NCBI GenBank assembly: GCA_014239715.1
Contig: JAAZYJ010000127.1
Location: 1-8,958 of the forward strand
Length of the DNA: 8,958 nucleotides
From: Flavobacteriales bacterium
Lineage (GTDB): Bacteria > Bacteroidota > Bacteroidia > Flavobacteriales > Parvicellaceae
Direction of reading: 5' to 3'
Below are positions 1-5,000 of the stretch, piece by piece (the first letter of the stretch is position 1; each line of letters begins with the position of its first letter). The translations under genes and the position numbers were made by a program. Under the pieces are notes generated by a model that was given only the letters and a program-made list of their open reading frames with translations, searched no databases and was not told the origin of the DNA.

Positions 1-446
1 AAATTCAGACTGGCTTTTTTCAGGTCATTCGGTGCAAACCATGATCTCCCGATCCATTTTTTGAATTCCTGCTGAGCTTGTTTCTTGTCCAGCTGGAATG
101 GGATCAACGATTTAGGTAGGATCCCGTTTGTTTCATATGCGGCGTCTGTAACAAAAGGAGCTGAGCAGTATGGGCAGGTCGCCGCTGTTATATGCTGATC
201 AATGGAAGATGTTGCTCCACATTTAGAACAATCAACAAATTTAGCTGGTAGCTGTTCCTTTTGGGATGTGTCAGATAGATGGGAGTGGAAATTCAGCTCT
301 TCGATCGATTCGCCTGAATCAAAAATTTCATTTTGAGCGCCACAGTATTGGCAGTCTATATTCTGAGTTCCAGGAGAATAGGTTAGATCCGCGCCACAAT
401 CATTACAATTGAATGCAACGGTGTTTATTTCATTAAGTTCTTCCAT
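1..446 (-). CDS. Double zinc-ribbon protein (YdjG-like), C-terminus cut by window edge
   Basis: This is the first 148 codons of a gene that continues past the left edge. It reads without a stop from an ATG at 444-446. Two zinc-ribbon modules are visible. The first has C14-x2-C17 and C32-x2-C35, and the second has C73-x2-C76 and C91-x2-C94. Each second pair reads C-x-Y-C, as in TFIIB-type or rubredoxin-like ribbons. A segment starting GILPKSLIPF and rich in K/Q/W then leads off the edge. Such proteins are often misnamed as PriA-like helicases, but nothing helicase-like is visible here. The gene starts 4 bp after the SPFH gene's stop, so the two are almost certainly co-transcribed and perhaps translationally coupled. 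In Bacillus subtilis a similar zinc-ribbon protein (YdjG) is encoded with an SPFH protein (YdjI) and a PspA homologue. A shared role at the membrane is inferred from that parallel. The biochemical function is unknown. Confidence 0.8.
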   Translation of the reverse strand, partial: MEELNEINTVAFNCNDCGADLTYSPGTQNIDCQYCGAQNEIFDSGESIEELNFHSHLSDTSQKEQLPAKFVDCSKCGATSSIDQHITAATCPYCSAPFVTDAAYETNGILPKSLIPFQLDKKQAQQEFKKWIGRSWFAPNDLKKASLN

Positions 447-450
447 ATTA

Positions 451-1563
451 CTATTGTGGTGGTAATGGAGGAGGGACGCTACCGAATGCGCTGTCCAGCT
501 CATCAACTTCGCCTGCTGCCGTCCAGGTTGACATGCCGTTGCGCCATACTAATGAATCTTTGGTGATCTGATTAGAAGAAACCATTTGTTTGATCGTATT
601 CATGTCGAACGGCCCTGCTTGTTCTCCATTCATTACTACATGGAACAATAGGGCAGGGGGCGGTGGTGGTGGAGTTCCTCCTGTATCGGGTTGTGATGAC
701 GGATTTTGCTGTTGGGATAGCTGCTGGCCCATTTGGTTGGCCATGGCAAAACCCATTCCCATTCCCATGCCTCCTCCGGCCATGCCTTCATTCTCCGCGG
801 CTTTTTCAATTGCTTTAGCAGTCTTAAGTTTTGCCAGCTTATCGAGATCGACCTGAGAGTCTAATCGGCTTAATTCAAATATTTCTTTCTTGATCTCTTC
901 CGGCATTGAGATGTTCTCTACAAGAAAAGTAGATAGCTCAAGTCCATATTTTTCAAAATCCAAAGACATTCTTCCATGAACATCACTCGAGATCTCATTA
1001 AGATTAGATGCGTATTTCTCAACGGGCAGTTCGGTTTCCGCTATGGCGTCCGTGCTTCGTGTAACAACCAATGACCTTAGTTGCCCTGTAATTTCGTCGG
1101 CGGTGAAATTTCCATCGGTGCCTACTATTTCTTCAATAAATCTAGGTGCATCATTTACCTTGATGGAGTATGTTCCAAACGCCCTTATTTCAAACATGCC
1201 GAATCTTGGGTCGGATAGGGGGATAGCATTTTTCGTGCCCCACTTCTGATCCGTCATTTGCGTCGTGTTAACAAACAATACCTCTACCTTAAACGGAGAG
1301 TTAAACCCGTACTTCCATCCTTTTAAAGTTGACAGGATAGGCATGTTGGCTGTTTCCAGTTTATGCATGCCCGGCTGGTAGACGTCAGCGATCTTACCTT
1401 CATTAATGAAAACTGCTACCTGTCCAGGTCGAACAGTCAGCTGTGCTCCATTTTTTATTTCATTTTGAAACCTCTCAAATCGATGAACGAGAGTATCGTT
1501 CGAATCATCTAAGAATTCAATAATGTCTATTAGTTCGTGTTTCAATCTATCCCATAATCCCAT
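451..1563 (-). CDS. SPFH-domain protein with C-terminal GYF_2 domain (YdjI / virion-core-like)
   Basis: A 370-residue protein. After an amphipathic N-terminus (MGLWDRLKHELIDIIEF) comes an SPFH/band-7-like domain at about residues 38-235, with 'LTVRPGQVAVFINEGKIADV' at 42-61 and the family-like 'FGTYSIKVNDAPRF' at 129-142. A short helical stretch follows (235-260), then a Gly/Met-rich linker (262-271), a Gln/Ser/Pro linker with six prolines at 298-303, and a GYF_2-type domain at about 307-355 ('GEQAGPFD', 'LVWRNGMSTWTAAGEV'). It ends in a second proline cluster (PPPLPP). There is no transmembrane segment or signal peptide, so membrane contact would be peripheral. This matches the YdjI-like proteins annotated as 'virion core protein'. 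SPFH proteins generally oligomerise on membranes, and GYF-type domains bind proline-rich peptides, so self-association through its own proline tracts is possible. The ATG at 1561-1563 gives the natural N-terminus. I saw no convincing promoter in the 187 bp upstream. Confidence 0.88.
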   Translation of the reverse strand: MGLWDRLKHELIDIIEFLDDSNDTLVHRFERFQNEIKNGAQLTVRPGQVAVFINEGKIADVYQPGMHKLETANMPILSTLKGWKYGFNSPFKVEVLFVNTTQMTDQKWGTKNAIPLSDPRFGMFEIRAFGTYSIKVNDAPRFIEEIVGTDGNFTADEITGQLRSLVVTRSTDAIAETELPVEKYASNLNEISSDVHGRMSLDFEKYGLELSTFLVENISMPEEIKKEIFELSRLDSQVDLDKLAKLKTAKAIEKAAENEGMAGGGMGMGMGFAMANQMGQQLSQQQNPSSQPDTGGTPPPPPPALLFHVVMNGEQAGPFDMNTIKQMVSSNQITKDSLVWRNGMSTWTAAGEVDELDSAFGSVPPPLPPQ

Positions 1564-1750
1564 AGTTGTGCATTTGTAAAGGCTTTTCGGTCATCTTGGC
1601 CTTTAAATTTAAAAAATGAAATTACTAAAAAATGAGTTGGGTTTTGGATCTTGATTGTAAAAGTCAGCGCAATGGTCAGCTTGACTGAAGAATTAGTAAC
1701 ATGCAATAAATGAATTTGGCCTCAGAATGGTCAATTCAATTTTCTGATTG

Positions 1751-2422
1751 CTATTGTTTTGCCGCAATGGTCATGATGTTCTTGTGGTATTCATCCAAGC
1801 ACCGTTCGTGAAATTTTGGATACAGGTGTTTATCTCTGAATTTACTGTTGCTTTTAAAGTAGGTGGAGTGAGTTATTAAAGTATGCGCACCATCTGATTT
1901 GAATTCAATTTGTTGCTTTCCATGAGACTTGTTGTCTTTTCCATAGGTGAATTCGATGATCATATTTTTCTTGTCAAGCGCTGTGATCTGAAAAGTGACT
2001 CCTATATTCCGGAGCTTGGCAACTTTAATGTTCAGTTCATACACCATGCCTAGTTCAGCATTCGGAAATAGGGTGTCTTTGGGCGTGTATGATGTATTCT
2101 TAGATGTTGAATAGGATTGTCTGTACGTGTTTAAAGGCCCCTTCCAGGAAATCGTAGGGTCAACCTTGACATAGGCTCCCCATGCTGTTTGAATGTCAGT
2201 CTCTATCAGGTAGACTCTTTGATGATATTGGAAAGAAGAGAGGTTATCTGTTTCCTTTATGCTCGGTTCGAACTCTTTCAGGTTTTTCAGTTTCTTCTTA
2301 CGAGAAACTTCTTTTGTATTGGGACTCAATTTTCTTTCAGCCGGCTCTTTGATAGTAGCATAATTCGAGTTAATTAATAGAACTGAAGATAGCATTGCCA
2401 AAATGATACTCGGGATTTTCAT
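1751..2422 (-). CDS. Exported protein of unknown function
   Basis: A 223-residue protein that I do not recognise with confidence. It begins with a short signal-peptide-like stretch, MK followed by a hydrophobic run to about residue 19 (IPSIILAMLSSVLLINSN), with no lipobox cysteine, so it is probably exported to the periplasm. Residues 28-60 are strongly basic and look like a linker (RKKKLKNLKE). From about 65 to 220 there is a compact domain with alternating polar/hydrophobic strands (YHQRVYLIE, YELNIKVAKL, MIIEFTYG, GKQQIEFKSD, HTLITHSTYFK) and a C-terminal helix (FHERCLDEYHKNIMTIAA). That succession of strands ending in a long helix could fit an SRPBCC/START-like helix-grip fold, but this is a weak guess. 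It appears to be a single-gene unit: a consensus promoter lies just upstream, and 187 bp separates it from the SPFH gene. The start is the ATG at 2420-2422. Confidence 0.75.
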   Translation of the reverse strand: MKIPSIILAMLSSVLLINSNYATIKEPAERKLSPNTKEVSRKKKLKNLKEFEPSIKETDNLSSFQYHQRVYLIETDIQTAWGAYVKVDPTISWKGPLNTYRQSYSTSKNTSYTPKDTLFPNAELGMVYELNIKVAKLRNIGVTFQITALDKKNMIIEFTYGKDNKSHGKQQIEFKSDGAHTLITHSTYFKSNSKFRDKHLYPKFHERCLDEYHKNIMTIAAKQ

Positions 2423-2442
2423 TGTGATTGAGTTGTTTGTGA

Positions 2443-2473
2443 CAAACCTAGCTAGGTAAGATGTGTTTCCAAA
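2443..2473 (-). promoter_or_regulatory. Bacteroidota-type promoter (-33/-7) for the exported-protein gene
   Basis: Read on the minus strand, TTTG (2473-2470) is followed after 19 nt by TAGGTTTG (2450-2443). This matches the Bacteroidota housekeeping consensus TTTG / 17-23 nt / TAnnTTTG exactly at every fixed position. A start of transcription about 5-7 nt further on, near 2437, would give a leader of roughly 15 nt before the ATG at 2422. A 12-bp perfect palindrome, ACCTAGCTAGGT (2446-2457), overlaps the -7 box and could be an operator. A palindrome of that length is expected about twice by chance in a window this size, so the operator idea is weak. Confidence 0.6.
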
Positions 2474-2650
2474 ACTGAGTATTCAAATATGCGTACTTTG
2501 GTAATTAGCTGATTATCGCCTTTCTCTTCCCTGGCTGTGTTTAAAAATAATAGCAATAGGTATATTAATAAATGGTATTGATTCCTAGTTTTACGGCTTA
2601 AAGATATATAATATTATGGAAGCTGGTAACCTTAGACTCGGTAGCAATTA

Positions 2651-2690
2651 ACAGGGAATGTTCAATCTGTGGAAATTGAACCGAACCTGT
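2651..2690 (-). other. Imperfect stem-loop just after the operon's last stop codon
   Basis: Two nested inverted repeats share one centre. ACAGG (2651-2655) pairs with CCTGT (2686-2690), and GTTCAAT (2660-2666) pairs with ATTGAAC (2675-2681). The two stems are separated by a symmetric 4x4 internal loop, and the apical loop is 8 nt. The structure begins 8 nt past the stop codon (2699-2701) of the minus-strand operon. This is where a transcription end or an RNA-stabilising 3' hairpin would sit. No U-tract follows on the minus strand, so it is not a canonical intrinsic terminator. Confidence 0.4.
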
Positions 2691-2698
2691 GAAGGAGG

Positions 2699-3559
2699 CT
2701 AAATACTTAAGCAAAATTCATCATAATTTAGCTGCTTGTGAATTACTCCCAGACTTTTGAGGGTTTTTTGAACCTCCTGAATGATCTCTGGATGTATTTC
2801 ATTACTGCTTTCCCATTCAGTTGCGGAAAGCCAGGCCCGGGCATCTTTTTCTTTAATGCCATATCTTGCCGAGATCAATTGATCAGCATTGGATTGATCT
2901 TTAAACTCTTTTGATCGCTGTTTGATGATTTGGATCAATCTTTTCACATCGTCTAGTCTTGTAGCAAGAACTTCGTTCCTTACAGCGATAACAAAGCATG
3001 GCCAGGGGGTTTTAATACTGTCTATCAGCCTGAGCTCACCGGTATCTACTAAAGGTTTGGTAGTGAACTTTTCCCACAAAAATAGATTAGCCCCTTGATA
3101 GCCTAAGGCTTCTCTTGCTCCTTTCAAATTTGCTACGACTCGAAAGTTGAAGTTATCTTTGGCCCAGCCTTGGTGCTGAGCATAAACATATGCCATCAGG
3201 TGAGAGCCTGATCCCCATCGGCTAATAGCAAAAAGCTTGTTTCTAATGCTGTCTGGGCTTTTGTAGTCGTTATGCCCGGATGTATGCACTCCCCAGGTAA
3301 GCGGTGACTTAACGTAGAATCCTATGATGGTTGATTTGTTGCCTTTTATGATATCTGCGATTATTCCTTCAGTGAGAATTAAGGCGATGTCGATCGTGCC
3401 ATGTCTAAGCTCTCTAGCCATTGCTCCTGTGCCCCCCGGGAAGTCTTTCCAGCTGACTGAGATACCCTCTTTCTCAAACAGCCCCTCTTCCATAGCTAGC
3501 AACCAGGGTAGATTAAAATGTTCTGGAACTCCTCCAATTCGTATTAGATCTTGCATCAT
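2699..3559 (-). CDS. Leaderless substrate-binding-protein-like protein (Ca3427-like, type 2 periplasmic-binding fold)
   Basis: A 286-residue protein with the periplasmic-binding fold of the NMT1/THI5-like or SsuA-like type. Residues 6-60 read as the classic opening: a strand (IRIGGVPE), a helix with 'PWLLAMEEGLFEKEGISVSW', the glycine loop 'FPGGTGAMARELRHGTIDIAL', then 'LTEGIIADI'. Domain 2 includes 'FAISRWGSGSHLMAYVYAQ' (110-128) and 'GW' at 131-132. It has no signal peptide and no lipobox, and no ABC permease or ATPase gene is nearby, so it is predicted to be cytoplasmic rather than a transporter subunit. These traits fit the Ca3427-like proteins known from bacteria and, by gene transfer, some yeasts, whose physiological ligand I do not know. 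The start is the first of two tandem ATGs (3557-3559). It overlaps the nth stop codon by 4 bp (ATGA), which implies translational coupling. It is the last gene of the three-gene operon. Confidence 0.8.
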   Translation of the reverse strand: MMQDLIRIGGVPEHFNLPWLLAMEEGLFEKEGISVSWKDFPGGTGAMARELRHGTIDIALILTEGIIADIIKGNKSTIIGFYVKSPLTWGVHTSGHNDYKSPDSIRNKLFAISRWGSGSHLMAYVYAQHQGWAKDNFNFRVVANLKGAREALGYQGANLFLWEKFTTKPLVDTGELRLIDSIKTPWPCFVIAVRNEVLATRLDDVKRLIQIIKQRSKEFKDQSNADQLISARYGIKEKDARAWLSATEWESSNEIHPEIIQEVQKTLKSLGVIHKQLNYDEFCLSI

Positions 3560-4206
3560 CTTTTTTTCATTCTGGCAATTTCAGTTTTTCGGCCAATTTT
3601 CCGAGTAATGAAATCGGTTTCATAATTACATCCTCTTGCCGGGGAATATTCTCTCCCGTAATAGATTATCTGCAAGTGCAATTTGTTCCACAGCTCAACA
3701 GGGAACAACCGTTTTGCGTCTTTTTCGGTTTGTTCTACGTTTCTTCCGTTAGAAAAATTCCACCGATACATTAATCGGTGAATGTGTGTGTCAACAGGAA
3801 AGGTGGGCACTCCAAAGGCTTGCGCCATGACCACAGAAGCGGTTTTGTGACCTACCCCGGGAAGTGCTTCAAGATCGTCGAATGTTTGGGGTACTTTTCC
3901 CTGATGATCTTCAATTAACATCTTCGATAGCCCATAAATTGCTTTTGATTTCCTTGGAGAAAGTCCACAGGGTTTAATGATCTCTCTTATTTTCTCTACA
4001 GATTGCTCGATCATCTTATACGGCGTGTCGGCTAAAGCAAATAATTTAGGGGTAACAGTGTTGACGCGCTTATCTGTGCATTGCGCAGATAACAGAACTG
4101 CGACAAGAAGAGTATACGGGTCGCTATGCTTCAGTGGTATAGGTGTTTCAGGATAAATCCTTTCCAGCTCGTCAATTACAAACTCAACTTTTTCTTTTTT
4201 CGTCAT
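3556..4206 (-). CDS. nth: Endonuclease III-like DNA glycosylase/AP lyase lacking the Fe-S cluster ligands
   Basis: A 216-residue HhH-GPD base-excision-repair enzyme. The N-terminal region carries the family signature 'PYTLLVAVLLSAQCTDKRVN' (30-49). The helix-hairpin-helix is 'LPGVGHKTASVV' (115-126). It holds K121, the expected Schiff-base lysine (E. coli K120), and D139 in 'FPVDTHIHRL' matches the catalytic aspartate (E. coli D138). Activity on oxidised pyrimidines and abasic sites is therefore expected. The usual C-terminal C-x6-C-x2-C-x5-C cluster loop is absent. In its place is 'YGREYSPARGCNYETDF' followed by a basic tail. Only three cysteines exist in the whole protein (43, 80, 193). I recall similar cluster-less homologues in other Bacteroidota, so this looks like a lineage variant rather than damage. 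The frame is open up to 4281, but homology begins at the ATG at 4204-4206. That start overlaps the upstream gene's TGA as ATGA. Confidence 0.93.
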   Translation of the reverse strand: MTKKEKVEFVIDELERIYPETPIPLKHSDPYTLLVAVLLSAQCTDKRVNTVTPKLFALADTPYKMIEQSVEKIREIIKPCGLSPRKSKAIYGLSKMLIEDHQGKVPQTFDDLEALPGVGHKTASVVMAQAFGVPTFPVDTHIHRLMYRWNFSNGRNVEQTEKDAKRLFPVELWNKLHLQIIYYGREYSPARGCNYETDFITRKIGRKTEIARMKKR

Positions 4207-4919
4207 TCGGATCTTTGAAGGTTTTTTACATTGTTTGATGCGCTCATTTTCGCTGCAACGTTTAGGGCGCCATAAGCACAATAGATGATTAATATTGATT
4301 GCGTATAGATCATGATCTTCTGCCCGGTGGCTTGAACTATCCGGCCCAATGGGTCTTCTGAATCAGGTCCTAGAGTCATCAACAGAATGTATGAGAAATT
4401 CAAGGTGCACAGAAAAAGGTAAACGAATCCAAAGCTGTTTGGATAGGTGCGGTGCATTTTCACGAGGATGAACGTGCAAATACAGCTTGCTGAGAATGAA
4501 ATAAATCCGGCAAAAACAAAAAACAAATGTGTTTTTGGAAAAATATCCCACGGCGTGCAGGCAATTCCTGTGTAGCTAATGCCCGTTATTATTCCAAAGA
4601 TCGTTGCTGGCCATTTCAGGATGTTTTTGGTTTCAGCAACCAAATAATAGTGTCCCCAGAAAAATAGTATGGTCCCAATACCCATAAACCCTAAAGCAAG
4701 TGCATAAACGGTCCCTGTAGCGTAAGAGGTTAGTCCGGAAAATTCGTGCATTCTGCCAAGGTCACTCAAAAATGATCCTAAAAAATTATAAGAACTTCTT
4801 GAGGGGTCAAACCTATCACCACCATGGTAAAAGAACATCAGAATGGAGGTGACTAAAAGATACGAGGCTACAGAGAACAGCCCCATCTGAATTGATTTTT
4901 TTATACTTGAACTACTCAC
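4203..4919 (-). CDS. Six-helix integral membrane protein (DUF998/DRAM-like)
   Basis: A protein of up to 238 residues with six predicted membrane helices at about 12-31, 67-90, 103-123, 130-153, 163-183 and 200-222. The first loop contains 'SYNFLGSFLSDLGR' (43-56). The loop after helix 3 has 'CTPWDIFPKTH' (121-131), and 'VQATGQKI' (195-202) precedes helix 6. A 'SDLG' motif after helix 1 and a D-x2-P-x2-H motif before helix 4 recall the DUF998 and Frag1/DRAM-like families, but I cannot choose between them. The function is unknown. The start is uncertain. The first possible codon is GTG at 4917-4919, since an in-frame TAG lies three codons upstream. The ATG at residue 12 (4884-4886) would still keep all six helices. 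This is the first gene of the operon with nth, whose ATG overlaps this gene's TGA. Confidence 0.75.
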   Translation of the reverse strand: MSSSSIKKSIQMGLFSVASYLLVTSILMFFYHGGDRFDPSRSSYNFLGSFLSDLGRMHEFSGLTSYATGTVYALALGFMGIGTILFFWGHYYLVAETKNILKWPATIFGIITGISYTGIACTPWDIFPKTHLFFVFAGFISFSASCICTFILVKMHRTYPNSFGFVYLFLCTLNFSYILLMTLGPDSEDPLGRIVQATGQKIMIYTQSILIIYCAYGALNVAAKMSASNNVKNLQRSE

Positions 4920-4935
4920 GATTTTCTACAAAAAG

Positions 4936-4943
4936 CAAAAATA
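4936..4943 (-). promoter_or_regulatory. Possible -7 element for the membrane protein/nth operon
   Basis: The minus strand reads TATTTTTG here, matching the Bacteroidota -7 consensus TAnnTTTG. It lies 16 bp upstream of the GTG start codon. No TTTG or TTG sits at the expected 17-23 nt spacing further upstream, so support comes from one box plus its position in a divergent intergenic region of only 81 bp. Confidence 0.25.
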
Positions 4944-5000
4944 ACGGAACAATTATAGATATTAGCTGTTGAAGGCAAGAAATCACTACAATTAAATAAA

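Noticed and set aside
590..856. Plus-strand reading frame with a glycine-rich stretch, antisense to the SPFH gene
   Set aside because: It is the mirror of the proline- and Met/Gly-rich linker of the SPFH gene. It has no recognisable domain, and the opposite strand is clearly coding.
1578..1604. Inverted repeat AAAGGC/GCCTTT upstream of the SPFH gene
   Set aside because: A 6-bp stem with a 15-nt loop is weak and expected by chance in AT-rich DNA. No riboswitch-like or terminator-like context accompanies it.
2423..2698. Possible small gene or RNA in the longest gap
   Set aside because: Only frames of about a dozen codons are present (for example the ATG at 2616), and no tRNA-like or other conserved RNA fold was seen. 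Only the promoter and stem-loop are supported.
4207..4281. 25-residue N-terminal extension of the endonuclease III reading frame
   Set aside because: It lies inside the upstream membrane-protein gene in another frame. Nth homology begins at the ATG at 4206, which forms an ATGA overlap like the next junction.
4363..4551. Second minus-strand frame inside the membrane-protein gene
   Set aside because: It overlaps a well-supported six-helix protein in a different frame and has no family features.
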